From Thermodesulfomicrobium sp. WS (lineage in GTDB: Bacteria > Desulfobacterota > Desulfovibrionia > Desulfovibrionales > Desulfomicrobiaceae): 64,000 nucleotides of DNA. Position numbers and translations under genes: made by a program. A model generated the notes under the pieces. It worked only from the letters and a program-made list of their open reading frames with translations. It made no database searches and had not been told where the DNA came from. Positions 45,222-55,566 of this stretch are shown piece after piece (position 1 is the stretch's first letter; every line of letters starts with the position of its first letter). The stretch covers positions 1,302,001-1,366,000 of the forward strand of contig NZ_AP027130.1 in NCBI RefSeq assembly GCF_027925145.1, in the 5' to 3' direction.

Positions 45222-47660
45222 ATGGTGGAGAACCGTGGTTTAGGCGCTGCTTCTTCCATGACTGTACCGCTGATGCCCTTGCGGGAAGTGGTCATGTTCC
45301 CCAAGTCCATCGTGCCGCTGTTTGTGGGGCGGGATGTCTCCATTCGTGCGGTGGAACTCGCCTTGCGCCGTCACGACAAGCATCTTTTCTTGGTAGCGCA
45401 GCGGGATCCGGCCGAGGAGCAGCCGCAGCCCGAAGACCTCTTCACGGTGGGCACGGTGTCCAAGGTCCTGCAAATGCTGCGCTTGCCGGATGGGACCATC
45501 AAGGTGCTTTTTGAAGGCGTTTTCCGGGCCGCTTGGGACCCTACCCAGCGCCTTGCCATGGAAGACGGCGCGCCTTTGGCTACGGTGTGGGAAGTCGAGG
45601 ATACGCCGTGCTCGCCCTTGGAGGCCGAGGCCATGGTGCGGGCCGTGCACGAAGCCATGGAGGAGTATGCCCAAGCCAACCGCAAGCTTCCCAAAGAGGC
45701 CCAGCTTGCCATTGCCAGCATCCATCAGCCGGGGCGGTTGGCGGATGCCATTGCCCCGCATTTGCGGGTGGATTTTGCCCGCAAGCAGGCGGTGCTGGAG
45801 ATGCGCAGTCCCATCCAGCGCTTGGAGCGGGTCTACGAATTGATCGAAGAAGAGATCCAGATCCAGAACCTGGAGCGCAAGATCAAGACCCGCGTCAAGA
45901 AGCAGATGGAAGAAAACCAGCGGGAGTACTACCTCGGCGAGCAGCTCAAGGCCATCCAAAAGGAAATGGGCCGGGAGGATGATCCCCGCGCCGAGCTGGA
46001 CGAACTCGAAGAACGCCTGCGTGCCAAAGACATGCCCGAGGCGGCGCGGGAAAAGGGCTTGGCGGAGCTCAAGAAGCTGCGTCAGATGCCGCCCTCGGCG
46101 GCAGAATATATCGTGCTGCGCAATTATGTGGACTGGATTTTGGATTTGCCGTGGAACGCACGGCGGGAAGTGCGGGTAGACTTGGCGGAGGCGCGGCGTG
46201 TCTTGGATGCCGACCACTATGGCCTGGAAAAGCCCAAGGAGCGCATCCTGGAGTATTTGGCGGTGCAGTCCTTGGTGGAGCGCCTGCGCGGCCCTATTTT
46301 GTGCTTGGTGGGTCCCCCTGGGGTAGGCAAGACCTCGCTTGCCAAGTCCATCGCCAAGGCCACGGGGCGGGAATTTGTGCGGCTTTCCTTAGGCGGAGTG
46401 CGTGACGAGGCGGAGATCCGTGGGCATCGCCGCACCTACGTGGGCGCGCTTCCGGGAAAGATTATTCAGTCCTTGAAGAAGGTGCAATCGGGTAACCCGG
46501 TGTTCTGTTTGGATGAAGTGGATAAGATGAGCATGGACTTTCGCGGGGACCCGTCGGCCGCTTTGTTGGAAGTGCTTGATCCCGAGCAGAATGCCACGTT
46601 CAACGACCATTACTTGGATTTGGACTACGATCTCTCTTCCGTCTTTTTTATTACCACTGCCAACTCCATGCAGGGTATCCCCTTGCCTCTGCAAGACCGT
46701 ATGGAGATCATCTCCATTGCTGGATACCTGGAGACGGAAAAAGAGCGTATCGCCATGGATTATCTTCTGCCCAAGCAGCGAAGCCAGCACGGACTGCAGG
46801 AGACCAACGTGATCTTGGGCGAAGACGCGGTGCGGGAGATCATCCGTCACTATACCCGCGAGGCTGGGGTGCGCAACTTGGAGCGCGAGATTGCGGCCAT
46901 CTGCCGGAAGGTAGCGCGGCGGGTGGTGGAGGAAGGCAACCGCGAGCTCTGCGTGCAGGTGGGGCCCAAGGAAGTGGGCGAGCTTCTGGGCGTGCCCAAG
47001 GTGCGTCACGAGCGGCGCGAGGACCGTTCCTTGGTGGGAGTGGCCAATGGGCTCGCCTGGACGCAAGTGGGCGGGGAGCTTTTGTTGGTGGAAGTGGCCC
47101 TCATGCCCGGGACAGGCAAGATCGTCATCACCGGCAAGCTGGGGGATGTGATGCAGGAGTCCGCCAAGGCCGCGCTCAGCTATATCCGTTCGCGCGGGGA
47201 GCTTTTGGGCCTGCGTCGGGATTTTTATCAGGAAATCGACATCCACGTGCACGTGCCGGAAGGTGCCACGCCCAAGGACGGGCCGTCGGCAGGCATTACC
47301 TTGGCCACGTGTTTGGCTTCAGCCCTGCTGGATATCCCGGTGCGCCATGACGTGGCCATGACGGGCGAGATCACCTTGCGGGGGCGGGTGCTGCCCATCG
47401 GTGGCGTGCGCGAAAAGCTCCTTGCCGCACATCGGGCACTCATGCGCACCGTGCTCTTGCCGCGGGAAAATGCTCGGGACCTGGAGGAAGTGCCACGCCA
47501 AATCCGCGAGGAGCTGGAGATTGTGCTCGTGGAAAGCATGGACGAAGTGCTCTGCCACGCCCTTGACGGCGCTCCGGCCACGTTGCTTTCCAGACCGGAA
47601 GATTTCGTTCCTTTGTGCCGGGGGCTGCACCGGGTGGCAGACCGGCCAGGAGCGCAATAA
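45222..47660 (+). CDS. lon: Lon protease (ATP-dependent)
   Basis: Lon degrades damaged proteins and regulators. The 812 residues have the N-terminal substrate domain ([20 protein letters not shown] onward), a coiled linker, Walker [14 protein letters not shown] near 366, LDEVDKM, and the protease domain with catalytic Ser in [14 protein letters not shown] and Lys in [11 protein letters not shown]. Length is normal. AGGAGG stands before the ATG. Confidence 0.97.
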   Translation: MVENRGLGAASSMTVPLMPLREVVMFPKSIVPLFVGRDVSIRAVELALRRHDKHLFLVAQRDPAEEQPQPEDLFTVGTVSKVLQMLRLPDGTIKVLFEGVFRAAWDPTQRLAMEDGAPLATVWEVEDTPCSPLEAEAMVRAVHEAMEEYAQANRKLPKEAQLAIASIHQPGRLADAIAPHLRVDFARKQAVLEMRSPIQRLERVYELIEEEIQIQNLERKIKTRVKKQMEENQREYYLGEQLKAIQKEMGREDDPRAELDELEERLRAKDMPEAAREKGLAELKKLRQMPPSAAEYIVLRNYVDWILDLPWNARREVRVDLAEARRVLDADHYGLEKPKERILEYLAVQSLVERLRGPILCLVGPPGVGKTSLAKSIAKATGREFVRLSLGGVRDEAEIRGHRRTYVGALPGKIIQSLKKVQSGNPVFCLDEVDKMSMDFRGDPSAALLEVLDPEQNATFNDHYLDLDYDLSSVFFITTANSMQGIPLPLQDRMEIISIAGYLETEKERIAMDYLLPKQRSQHGLQETNVILGEDAVREIIRHYTREAGVRNLEREIAAICRKVARRVVEEGNRELCVQVGPKEVGELLGVPKVRHERREDRSLVGVANGLAWTQVGGELLLVEVALMPGTGKIVITGKLGDVMQESAKAALSYIRSRGELLGLRRDFYQEIDIHVHVPEGATPKDGPSAGITLATCLASALLDIPVRHDVAMTGEITLRGRVLPIGGVREKLLAAHRALMRTVLLPRENARDLEEVPRQIREELEIVLVESMDEVLCHALDGAPATLLSRPEDFVPLCRGLHRVADRPGAQ

Positions 47661-47697
47661 AACAATCCGTTGATGGGAAACCGTTCAGGAGGACTGT

Positions 47698-48213
47698 ATG
47701 GAAAAGCGTACCGGTGTCGTGACCTTTCATGGGAAGCCGTTGACCCTCATTGGCCCAGAGCTGCGGGTCGGGGACAAGGCCCCGGACTTTCGGGCCGTGG
47801 ATAACGATCTCAAGCCGACGACGCTCGCTGATTTCGCGGGCAAAGTCGTTGTCCTGTCGGCAGTACCGTCTCTGGATACGCCGGTGTGCGACATGGAAAC
47901 CCGGCGCTTCAACATGGAAGCCCAGAAGCTGGGCGACGGGGTGCAGATCCTCACCGTGAGCATGGATCTGCCTTTTGCCCAGAAACGGTGGTGCGGTCAG
48001 GCAGGGGTGCAGAACGTGCGCACCCTGTCGGACTATCAGGAGGCTTCTTTTGGCTCGGCCTATGGCGTGCTGATCGACGGGCTGCGTCTTTTGGCGCGGG
48101 CAGTGTTTGTGGTGGATCAAGAAGGCGTGATCCGCTTTGTGCACATTGTGCCGGAGCTTACGCATGAACCAGACTACGGCGCGGTGCTGGATGCGGTTCG
48201 TGCATTGTTGTAG
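47698..48213 (+). CDS. tpx: Thiol peroxidase
   Basis: Tpx reduces peroxides through a peroxidatic Cys64 (PSLDTPVCD) and resolving Cys99 (KRWCG), the atypical 2-Cys arrangement. The 171 residues match the family length. AGGAGG precedes the ATG. Placed between lon and ferritin, it fits oxidative-stress defence in an anaerobe. Confidence 0.94.
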   Translation: MEKRTGVVTFHGKPLTLIGPELRVGDKAPDFRAVDNDLKPTTLADFAGKVVVLSAVPSLDTPVCDMETRRFNMEAQKLGDGVQILTVSMDLPFAQKRWCGQAGVQNVRTLSDYQEASFGSAYGVLIDGLRLLARAVFVVDQEGVIRFVHIVPELTHEPDYGAVLDAVRALL

Positions 48214-48237
48214 CTATTCACAGTGAGGAGTCAATCT

Positions 48238-48744
48238 ATGCTTTCCGCAAAAATACAAAAGGCACTCAATGAGCAGATCAATGCCGAGCTGTATTCGAGC
48301 TATCTCTACTTGGCCATGGCAGCCTATCTTCATGAAGCCAATCTTCCGGGGTTTGCCCATTGGATGAACATTCAAGCCCAGGAAGAGCTCTTTCATGCCA
48401 TGAAGTTCTATAACTATGTGGTGGAGCGCGGTGGTCGGGTAGAATTGGAGGCCATTGCCAAGCCGCCGGTATCTTGGGATGGGCCTTTGGACGTGCTTTT
48501 GGCCACGCAGAAGCACGAAGCCATGGTGACCGCACGCATCAACGACCTCATGGATCTGGTCATTGCAGAAAAGGACCATGCCTCGGTGAGCTTCCTGCAG
48601 TGGTTTGTGGACGAGCAGGTGGAAGAGGAAGACAGCGTGCAGACCTTGGTGCAACGCCTCAAGCTTATTGGCTCCGACGGCGGCGCTTTGTATCTCATGG
48701 ACCGCGACCTCGCCACCCGGGTCTTTACTCCTCCGGCGCAGTAA
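48238..48744 (+). CDS. Ferritin
   Basis: The 168-residue non-heme ferritin has a four-helix bundle with the diiron ferroxidase ligands Glu17 (NAELYSSY), Glu49/Glu50 (AQEELFHA) and His53, followed by a later Glu. It stores iron and quenches Fenton chemistry. ATG at 48238 follows GAGGAG; a start 5 codons upstream lacks support. Confidence 0.93.
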   Translation: MLSAKIQKALNEQINAELYSSYLYLAMAAYLHEANLPGFAHWMNIQAQEELFHAMKFYNYVVERGGRVELEAIAKPPVSWDGPLDVLLATQKHEAMVTARINDLMDLVIAEKDHASVSFLQWFVDEQVEEEDSVQTLVQRLKLIGSDGGALYLMDRDLATRVFTPPAQ

Positions 48745-48766
48745 CTTTGTGATTCTTGTTGATGAC

Positions 48767-48797
48767 GAAAGGGGCGGACGCAACCGCTCCTTTCTTT
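48767..48797 (+). terminator. Intrinsic terminator after ferritin
   Basis: GAAAGGGGCG (48767-48776) and CGCTCCTTTC (48785-48794) form a 10-bp stem with one G-T pair, followed by TTT. Only a short T-run follows. Confidence 0.7.
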
Positions 48798-48821
48798 GTG
48801 TCGCAAGGAGTATTGTCCGGC

Positions 48822-49322
48822 ATGGGCCTTGGTGAGCGAATCCGTCGATCTCTTCGCTATTATTATCTGCGTATCGTGCGCATCAAAGCCCCGGCAGAGT
48901 CCATCGCCCTGGGTGTTGCCGTGGGAGTATTTTGTTCCGCCATTCCGGTGGGGCAGATGCCTGTGGCTGTGACGCTTGCGTTCTTGCTGCGCTGCAGCAA
49001 GGTGGCTGCGGCGTTGGGGACGTGGGTCACCAATCCGCTCAATTTCCCCATCGTGTTTCCGATTTTTTTCTTCGTCGGCAAAACGGTGCTGCCCGTGGAT
49101 GTGCCCGCGGTATCGTGGGAGCAGATGATGGCATTGAGCACCGTGGACATGTTTCGTGTAGGTTGGGATTGGTTTCTGGTCACGGCATTGGGTGGCTTTT
49201 GCATCACCCTGCCTGGGGCAATCGTCGTATACCACGTGGTGCTGCGTCTGGTGCGGGCCTACCACACCATGCGTGCAGCACGCATGGCAGAGCGCCGCAG
49301 GAGAAAGCTTCATCATGGATAG
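48822..49322 (+). CDS. DUF2062 inner-membrane protein
   Basis: The 166-residue protein has a basic N-terminus, then ESIALGVAVGVFCSAIPVGQ, TWVTNPLNFPIVFPIFFFVG and a last membrane segment near 125-145, matching DUF2062. The role is unknown. ATG at 48822 is the first plausible start with AAGGAG (48805-48810) upstream, although the spacing of 11 is long. It overlaps rsmA by 8 bases. Confidence 0.8.
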   Translation: MGLGERIRRSLRYYYLRIVRIKAPAESIALGVAVGVFCSAIPVGQMPVAVTLAFLLRCSKVAAALGTWVTNPLNFPIVFPIFFFVGKTVLPVDVPAVSWEQMMALSTVDMFRVGWDWFLVTALGGFCITLPGAIVVYHVVLRLVRAYHTMRAARMAERRRRKLHHG

Positions 49323-50112
49323 CTGGGGGCATCCCAAAAGAAGCTTAGGGCAGAATTTCCTCTGCGATGCTGGGGTAGTACGCTGTATTGCCGATGCCAT
49401 TGGCGCTACGTACGGGAATACTGTGGTGGAGATCGGCCCTGGACGTGGGGCATTGACCCGGGAATTGGCTGTCCGGGGCGCGCGGGTATTGGCGGTGGAG
49501 AAGGACCGCGAGCTGGCTTGGCGTCTGCATGCCGACCTGCCAGACATCGGCATGGTGTACGCGGATGCCTTGCGGCTGGCATGGGAAGGGGTGTCGCGGC
49601 TGCCGGGGGTGCGGGTGGTTGGCAACCTGCCGTACAATATTGCTTCGCCGCTCATGTGGGAACTTGTGGCCCGCGTGCGGGGATGGGAGCGGATGGTCTT
49701 TTTGGTGCAAAAAGAAGTGGGGGAGCGTCTCGTGGCCGACCCGCGTACTCCCCACTACGGCGCTCTGGGGGTTTGGGTGCAAAGTTGGTGTCAGCCGGAG
49801 CTGGTACGCATCGTCCCCCCGCATGTGTTTCGTCCCCGTCCCAAGGTAGACTCCGCCATCGTGCGGTTTTGGCCTCGGGATGATATCCCGCGGGCCGCGG
49901 CGAGTTTGGCCCGTCTTCTTCACGTGACGTTTCAAAAGCGGCGCAAGCAGCTGGGGACGATTTTACGGCCGTGGTGGGGGCAAGAACTGGATGCGTGGTG
50001 CGCACAGCACGGGGTGGAGCGGACGGCGCGGCCAGAAGAGCTTTCTCCTGGGCAGTTTGTAAGTCTGGCGGAAATCATGCTTTCGCTGTGGAATACAGGA
50101 AAATCTGCTTGA
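49315..50112 (+). CDS. rsmA: 16S rRNA dimethyladenosine transferase
   Basis: RsmA (KsgA) dimethylates two adjacent adenosines near the 3' end of 16S rRNA. The 265 residues begin with KRSLGQNFLCDAGVVRCIAD, then the SAM loop VVEIGPGRGALTREL and the catalytic NLPYNIASPL. ATG at 49315 follows CAGGAG and is fixed by the conserved N-terminus. Confidence 0.95.
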   Translation: MDSWGHPKRSLGQNFLCDAGVVRCIADAIGATYGNTVVEIGPGRGALTRELAVRGARVLAVEKDRELAWRLHADLPDIGMVYADALRLAWEGVSRLPGVRVVGNLPYNIASPLMWELVARVRGWERMVFLVQKEVGERLVADPRTPHYGALGVWVQSWCQPELVRIVPPHVFRPRPKVDSAIVRFWPRDDIPRAAASLARLLHVTFQKRRKQLGTILRPWWGQELDAWCAQHGVERTARPEELSPGQFVSLAEIMLSLWNTGKSA

Positions 50113-50173
50113 CTTCGACCTTGAATTTCGGTTTGCCTGCGGCCTGGGAAGCGGCATTATGGCTTGCTTTCTG

Positions 50174-50222
50174 AAAATTTCTGTCGCTTTCGCACTAGCT
50201 CAGTGCGCTACTTGGAAATTTT
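50174..50222 (+). promoter_or_regulatory. Nested hairpin in the hup leader
   Basis: Outer arms AAAATTTC (50174-50181) and GAAATTTT (50215-50222) enclose an inner stem CGCACT (50191-50196) and AGTGCG (50202-50207) with loop AGCTC. It stands 55 bases before the hup start. It could be an RNA element or an operator; no T-run of terminator type follows. Confidence 0.5.
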
Positions 50223-50277
50223 GACGAGGAAGGGTCCTTGCCCGTCTGTGTGGTGTAACCGCAAAGGAGGAAGACTG

Positions 50278-50550
50278 ATGACAAAGGCTGAATTGATCGC
50301 CAAGATGGCGGAAAAGGCTGAACTCAGCAAAGCGCAGGCCGAGCGCGCCCTGAAGGGCTTTTTGGAGGCAACTCAGGAGACGCTGGCTGCCGAAGGCAAG
50401 CTCACGCTGACGGGCTTTGGCACTTTTGCTGTGGAAGAGCGTCAGGCGCGTACGGGGCGCAATCCCCGCACGGGCGAGGAAATTCAGATTCCTGCCTGCA
50501 AGGTGGTCAAATTCCGTCCGGGCAAGGAACTCAAAGACGCCATTCAGTAA
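50278..50550 (+). CDS. hup: HU-family DNA-binding protein
   Basis: HU bends and compacts DNA. The 90 residues begin MTKAELIAKMAEKAELSKAQ and have the beta-arm ARTGRNPRTGEEIQIPACKV and the C-terminal PGKELKDAI typical of the family. AAAGGAGG lies 7 bases upstream of the ATG; the frame extends upstream through the leader but the start is clear. It is followed by a 55-residue membrane protein gene. Confidence 0.95.
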   Translation: MTKAELIAKMAEKAELSKAQAERALKGFLEATQETLAAEGKLTLTGFGTFAVEERQARTGRNPRTGEEIQIPACKVVKFRPGKELKDAIQ

Positions 50551-50562
50551 GGAGCAAAGGTC

Positions 50563-50730
50563 ATGCTGCACGGAGAGACCGTACACAGCCCCCTGCCTCA
50601 GGATCTGCCCTGGTGGATGCCGGACCACGCGGTATTTTTTGGTGTTTTGTATGCAGTACTGCTGATTATCGGCTCGGGCCTCGGGGTGGTGTTTCTGAAG
50701 TCCATCGCCGAGACCCTGAAGGAAAAATAG
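50563..50730 (+). CDS. 55-residue single-span membrane protein
   Basis: A short frame begins ATG at 50563 behind AAGGAG (50549-50554), which overlaps the hup stop. It encodes 55 residues: a hydrophilic start with PLPQDLPWWMPDHAVFF, a membrane helix (VLYAVLLIIGSGLGVVFL, about residues 28-45) and a short basic tail ending SIAETLKEK. It lies 12 bases after hup and ends 24 bases before a strong terminator, which supports a true gene in the hup transcript. The family is unknown to me. Confidence 0.75.
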   Translation: MLHGETVHSPLPQDLPWWMPDHAVFFGVLYAVLLIIGSGLGVVFLKSIAETLKEK

Positions 50731-50754
50731 CCATATCGGCGACGAGACCGGAGA

Positions 50755-50782
50755 GAGGGTGCCTGGGGCGCCCTCTTTTTTT
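50755..50782 (+). terminator. Intrinsic terminator after the small membrane protein
   Basis: GAGGGTGCC (50755-50763) and GGCGCCCTC (50767-50775) form nine pairs (one T-G) with a 3-base loop, followed by seven T. It ends the hup transcript. Confidence 0.92.
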
Positions 50783-50862
50783 GCTTGCGCTGTACGCGAT
50801 GGTTGGATAATAGGCATCTTTCCGTTGACGGCGGAAAGGTTTGCGGTGGGGAGGTGATTGGT

Positions 50863-51063
50863 TTGCCTGGAGTTTTTGTTACGGACAATGATTCCTTCGA
50901 CTATGCCCTGCGGAAGTTCAAGAAGCAGGTAGAGAAGGCTGGGGTGCTTTCGGAGCTCAAAAAGCGCCAGCACTATGAAAAGCCCAGCATTGAGAAGAAG
51001 AAGAAAGAAGCGGCCGCCCGCAAACGTTTGCTCAAGAAACTGCGCAAAATGCAGGGGATGTAA
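50863..51063 (+). CDS. rpsU: 30S ribosomal protein S21
   Basis: The 66-residue basic protein matches S21: [20 protein letters not shown] then [18 protein letters not shown]. The start is TTG at 50863, supported by a near-perfect anti-SD match GGAGGTGAT 4 bases upstream; no ATG or GTG fits as well. A GATAAT (50806-50811) could be its -10, but no good -35 was found. The yqeY gene starts on the last base of its stop (TAATG). Confidence 0.93.
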   Translation: MPGVFVTDNDSFDYALRKFKKQVEKAGVLSELKKRQHYEKPSIEKKKKEAAARKRLLKKLRKMQGM

Positions 51064-51509
51064 TGGGCCTTTTCCAACAGATTGAAAAGGACTTCGTTGC
51101 CGCGTTCAAGGCCAAAAGGTCGGAAGAGGTGGCTGTCTTGAGAATGCTCAAGGCAGCCATCAAAAATAAGGAAGTGGACGTGCGCCGCTCCCTTTCCGAT
51201 GCGGAGATCCTGGAGGTCGTGGCCAAACAGGTCAAGCAGCGTCAGGAATCCATCGAGCAATTTCGGGCAGCAGGGCGCACCGATCTGGCGGACGCGGAAG
51301 AACGTGAGCTTCACATCCTTCAGGCCTATTTGCCCCAACCCTTGACGGAAGCAGAGTTGGCGGCCGTGGTGGAGGAGACGATCCAGGCCACAGGTGCAAC
51401 CGGTATGAAGGACATGGGGCGGGTCATGCAGGCGATCCTCTCGGCGTATGCCGGCCGGGTGGATGGGAAGATCGCCAGCGCATTGGTGCGCGCTCGTCTC
51501 TCCGCATAA
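51063..51509 (+). CDS. yqeY: GatB/YqeY-domain protein
   Basis: The 148-residue protein belongs to the YqeY family, homologous to the tail of GatB: EVAVLRMLKAAIKNKEVDVR, QVKQRQESIEQFRAAGRTDL and the C-terminal GKIASALVRARLS. Its role is not settled; in many bacteria it lies beside rpsU. It overlaps rpsU by one base and leaves 5 bases before mutS2. Confidence 0.9.
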   Translation: MGLFQQIEKDFVAAFKAKRSEEVAVLRMLKAAIKNKEVDVRRSLSDAEILEVVAKQVKQRQESIEQFRAAGRTDLADAEERELHILQAYLPQPLTEAELAAVVEETIQATGATGMKDMGRVMQAILSAYAGRVDGKIASALVRARLSA

Positions 51510-51514
51510 TTCTC

Positions 51515-53815
51515 ATGGATCAGCGAACCTTAGAGTTGCTGGAGTTCCCGCGGGTACTCCAGCTCATTGCCGCTTTTGCCGTAAGCCAGTCCGGGGGTGC
51601 GGCCTGCTTGCGCCTTGCGCCTCAGGAAGGTCGCGGGCTTGTTGACGCCATGACGCTCGTGCGGGAAGCCTTGGAGGCGACCCAGCAGCACTCCCTTGCC
51701 TTGGAGCCGTTTCCGGAGTTGGAAGCAGTGTTTGCGGCATTGGAGGCGCCCCATGCGGTCCTTGACGGGGACGCGCTCCTCGCCGTGCTCGATGTGCTGT
51801 GCGCCGGGCAAGGGGTGAGTGCGGCGGTGGCCGAGATGGAGACCACGCACTATCCAGCGCTGCGTGCCTTGGCAGCGCACTTGGCCCTCCCTGCCAAGAC
51901 CTGGTCGGCGCTGCGGCGGTGTTTGGCTTCCGATGGCCGTGTGCGCGATGAAGCCTCGCCGGAGCTCTTTTCCGTGCGCCAGGAGATTCGGCGCATCCAG
52001 CAGCAGTGTACCCGCAAGGTCCAAGATACACTGCTTGATCCGAGCATCGCTTACGTCCTGCAAAACGAGTATCTGACTCTTTCTTCCGACCGCTATGTGC
52101 TTGCGGTCAAGACAAATTTCAAAGGGCAGATTCGCGGCATTGTGCACCACTACTCGCAGACCGGGGAAACCTGCTATATCGAACCGTTCTTCTTGGTGGA
52201 CCTCAATAATACCCTCCAGGAACTCTTCCAGGAAGAACGGCAACAGGTGCGGCAGGTGCTCGAGTTTTTGACCGGGCTCGTTCGCCAGGAGCACGATGCT
52301 CTGCGCCGGTTTTTCCAAGCATTGGTGCGGTGGGACGTCCTCTTGGCGCTGTGCGCCTTTGCCCGGCAGTATGATGCCCATTTGGTGCACGTGGAGCCGA
52401 ATGCGCCCCTGTGTTTGCGCCAAGCGCGGCACCCGCTTTTGGTCGCGCAGCACGGGAATAGAGTCGTTCCCGTGGATATCGAGCTGCGTCCGAACGAGCG
52501 GGTGCTCATCCTTTCTGGCGGCAATGCGGGGGGCAAGACCGTGGCCCTCAAGACCTTGGGACTTGCGGCCATCTTGGCGCATGCAGGCATTCCCGTGCCT
52601 GCAGCGGCGGGGAGTACTTTGCCATTGTGGGAGCGTGTCGTCGTGTCCATGGGCGATGAACAGTCCCTGGAACGCAGCCTGTCCACGTTTACCTCCCAGA
52701 TTCACGCCCTGGCCCTTGCATGGCCGCACATCGATACCCAGACTCTCGTGCTGCTGGATGAGTTTGGCATGGGCACGGACCCCAGTCAGGGGGCGGCCCT
52801 GGCCCAGGCCCTGGTGGATGAGCTCATGGAGCGGGGGGCGTGGGTGGGGGTGGCGACGCATTTCCCTGCGCTCAAGGCTTACGGGCTCTCGCGGCCCGGG
52901 GTTCGGGCGGCGTCGGTACTCTTTTGTCCGGAAACGGGGCGGCCGCTCTATCGCCTGGCATACGATCAGGTGGGCGCGAGCCGTGCCTTGGATGTGGCCC
53001 GGGAGCATGGCCTGCCGGAGGCGGTGCTGGCGCGTGCCCGGGACTATCTCTACCTTGATGCCGGCGATGTGGAGGAGATCTTTCAGCGTCTCAACGCCCT
53101 CGCGGCCCAGAAAGAGGCCGAGATTTCGGCATGGCGGCAGGAAGAGGCGCGTTTGCGGCAGGAGTTGGTCCGGGAGCGCGAGCGCCTTGCCAAGGAGCGG
53201 GAGCGTGTGGCCCGCGAGGTGCGCGCTCAGGCCCAAGAGATCGTACGCGCATGGCGGCAGGAGAAGCTCGGGCGCAAAGAAGCGTTGCGAAAGCTCGCTG
53301 CCTTGCGGGAAGCCGGTACGTCCCCCCAGGGTCCGACAGAGGCCTCTCGTGGCGTGGACTCCATTGCCCGGGGCCAAAAGCTGCTTTATGTGGCTTGGAA
53401 TCGCGTGGGTGAAGTGCAGGATGTGGACGCACGCAAAGGCCGCGTCCAACTGGCCGTGGACGGGGTCACGGTGTGGGTGCCTCTTGACCAGGTCGCTCTT
53501 GCAGACGCTGCGCCGAAGCCGTTGCCAAGCCCCGGCGGCGTCACGGTGCGCACTGCGCCGCGGCAAGGCTCTGCCTTGCGTCTTGATGTGCGGGGATTTC
53601 GGGCAGATGAGGCGGTGCTGGAGGTGGAGCGTTTTCTCGACCGCGCCCTGCTGGGCGGCTACGGCGAGGTGGATATTCTCCACGGCACGGGCACCGGGGC
53701 ATTGCGCCGCGCCATTCATGACCTCTTGCGCCGTAATCCTGCGGTGCGGACTTTTGCCGTGGCTCCGGCGGATCAAGGTGGCGAAGGCGTGACCACGGTG
53801 ACCTTGGGGGCCTGA
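51515..53815 (+). CDS. mutS2: Endonuclease MutS2
   Basis: MutS2 is a MutS-like ATPase without mismatch-recognition domains; it acts on branched DNA and, in some bacteria, on collided ribosomes. The 766 residues have the helical core, Walker A SGGNAGGKTVALK near 335, the LVLLDEFGMGTDPSQGAAL Walker B region, a coiled coil (about 520-590) and a C-terminal Smr domain (LDVRGFRADEAVLEVERFLD, ILHGTGTGALRRAI). Being next to rpsU is consistent with a translation-linked role. Confidence 0.94.
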   Translation: MDQRTLELLEFPRVLQLIAAFAVSQSGGAACLRLAPQEGRGLVDAMTLVREALEATQQHSLALEPFPELEAVFAALEAPHAVLDGDALLAVLDVLCAGQGVSAAVAEMETTHYPALRALAAHLALPAKTWSALRRCLASDGRVRDEASPELFSVRQEIRRIQQQCTRKVQDTLLDPSIAYVLQNEYLTLSSDRYVLAVKTNFKGQIRGIVHHYSQTGETCYIEPFFLVDLNNTLQELFQEERQQVRQVLEFLTGLVRQEHDALRRFFQALVRWDVLLALCAFARQYDAHLVHVEPNAPLCLRQARHPLLVAQHGNRVVPVDIELRPNERVLILSGGNAGGKTVALKTLGLAAILAHAGIPVPAAAGSTLPLWERVVVSMGDEQSLERSLSTFTSQIHALALAWPHIDTQTLVLLDEFGMGTDPSQGAALAQALVDELMERGAWVGVATHFPALKAYGLSRPGVRAASVLFCPETGRPLYRLAYDQVGASRALDVAREHGLPEAVLARARDYLYLDAGDVEEIFQRLNALAAQKEAEISAWRQEEARLRQELVRERERLAKERERVAREVRAQAQEIVRAWRQEKLGRKEALRKLAALREAGTSPQGPTEASRGVDSIARGQKLLYVAWNRVGEVQDVDARKGRVQLAVDGVTVWVPLDQVALADAAPKPLPSPGGVTVRTAPRQGSALRLDVRGFRADEAVLEVERFLDRALLGGYGEVDILHGTGTGALRRAIHDLLRRNPAVRTFAVAPADQGGEGVTTVTLGA

Positions 53816-53840
53816 TCGTTTCGGGTGGCCGGAGGGGGAA

Positions 53841-55541
53841 ATGGCCCGTTTGGATCCATCGGTGGTGGCCGAGATCAAGGCCCGGCTGCGCATTGAGGAC
53901 GTGGTGGGCCGGCATGTGCGCTTGCGCCGTGTGGGGCATCGTTTGGTCGGCCCGTGCCCGTTCCACCAGGAAACCAAACCTTCCTTCTCCGTCAACCCGG
54001 AGGAGGGGTTGTATTATTGTTTTGGCTGTCAGGCCGCAGGTGACGTCATTGAGTTCTACCGCGCCATCCATGGGGTGGATTTTTGGGATGCGGTGGTGGC
54101 CTTGGCGGAAGAGGCCGGGGTAGAGCTGCGCCTTGGGAAGGAAGGGGACAGGCCTGGATCATCGCGCAAGCGACTGATGGAGATGCAAGCCCTGGCCACC
54201 AAGGCCTTTCGGGAGGCCCTGACGGCGCCCTTGGGCAAGACGGCCCGCGACTATATCGCACGCCGGGGTATTGATGCCGCTGTGGTGGAGGCTTTTTCCC
54301 TGGGATTTGCTCCGGCGGCGTGGGACTTTTTGTGGCGCAAACTGCGGGCTGCGGGGTTTTCGGCTGAAGAAGCGGCCTTGGGGGGCTTGGTCACCCAAAA
54401 AGAGTCGGGAGGGGCCTATGATCGCTTCCGGGGGCGCATCATGTTTCCCATCTGGAACCTTTCGGGGCAGGTGATCGCTTTTGGCGGCCGCGCCCTTCAG
54501 GACGACGATGGCCCCAAGTATCTCAATTCACCAGAGACCCCGCTGTTTACCAAGGGAGACCACCTCTACGGCCTCTATCAGGCCCGGCGGGCAGCGAGCG
54601 CGCAAGGCCGGGTGCTGCTCACCGAAGGCTACGTGGACGTCCTGACGCTCTCCCAATTTGGGTTTCCTGCCAGCTGCGGGGTCTTGGGCACCGCGCTTAC
54701 GGCGGAGCAGGTGCACCGGCTGGCGGGTTTTGTTTCCCACGTGGACGTGGTCATGGACGGGGACGGGGCTGGCCGCAAGGCGGCGTTTCGCAGCGCCGAG
54801 ATGCTCCTCTCCCAGGGGCTTTCCTGTGCGGTGGTGGAGCTTCCAGAGGGCGAGGACGTGGATTCGTTTTTGCGGGCCTATGGGCGGGAGGCGCTGGAAG
54901 AGCTGCGCCGCCGCGCCGTGGATGGTGTGGAGTACTGCGTTGCCTGGGTGCGGGCGCACCACAACCCTGCCGAGATAGTGGCATGGGCGGTGAATTTTTT
55001 GCGGGCAATGAAACGGCTGGATCTTCAGGCCTATTTTTTGCCCCGCATCGCTGGCGCCCTTGGGCTCTCGGAGCAGGAGTTGCGTCGGGCTCTTGCCCCG
55101 GCGCAGGCCGCCATGCCTGCTGCGGCTTGGGAGAAGCAGCGGGGTGCTTCTGCCTCCCAGCGCGACCGCGAGCTTCTGGCCGTGGCCATCTGGTTTCCGC
55201 ACCGCCATGGGGAGCTGGATGCCTTGGGCATGGAATCGGCGCTCTCCACACCGCGGGGCAAAGATTTGTGGCGGAAAATCCGCGCCCAATCGGCGGACGC
55301 CGTGCTTCCCCTGCTCGATGCTGGGGAAAAGGCCTTTTATGTCCAAACGCAGATGCAGGCGCGCCAGGTGGACATCGAGGCCGCATGGGAGAGCGTGTGC
55401 GCCTGGTTGCGCCGCCATCATCAGCAAAAAGCCGTGGAGCAGATCCACCATGCCTTGGCCGTGGCCAAGCGTGACGGGGATCTGGCCGAAGAGTTGCGTT
55501 TACTTGCCGTGTTGAGTGCTTTGAAAACACAGGCGGTGTAA
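53841..55541 (+). CDS. dnaG: DNA primase
   Basis: DnaG makes RNA primers for replication. The 566 residues start with a zinc domain ([16 protein letters not shown], then [11 protein letters not shown], residues 36-65), followed by the TOPRIM core ([14 protein letters not shown] near 258, [12 protein letters not shown] near 300) and a helicase-binding C-terminus. It stands between mutS2 and rpoD, as in the classical macromolecular-synthesis operon. Confidence 0.96.
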   Translation: MARLDPSVVAEIKARLRIEDVVGRHVRLRRVGHRLVGPCPFHQETKPSFSVNPEEGLYYCFGCQAAGDVIEFYRAIHGVDFWDAVVALAEEAGVELRLGKEGDRPGSSRKRLMEMQALATKAFREALTAPLGKTARDYIARRGIDAAVVEAFSLGFAPAAWDFLWRKLRAAGFSAEEAALGGLVTQKESGGAYDRFRGRIMFPIWNLSGQVIAFGGRALQDDDGPKYLNSPETPLFTKGDHLYGLYQARRAASAQGRVLLTEGYVDVLTLSQFGFPASCGVLGTALTAEQVHRLAGFVSHVDVVMDGDGAGRKAAFRSAEMLLSQGLSCAVVELPEGEDVDSFLRAYGREALEELRRRAVDGVEYCVAWVRAHHNPAEIVAWAVNFLRAMKRLDLQAYFLPRIAGALGLSEQELRRALAPAQAAMPAAAWEKQRGASASQRDRELLAVAIWFPHRHGELDALGMESALSTPRGKDLWRKIRAQSADAVLPLLDAGEKAFYVQTQMQARQVDIEAAWESVCAWLRRHHQQKAVEQIHHALAVAKRDGDLAEELRLLAVLSALKTQAV

Positions 55542-55566
55542 TATCCTTCAGCAAAGGGGCGAACCC

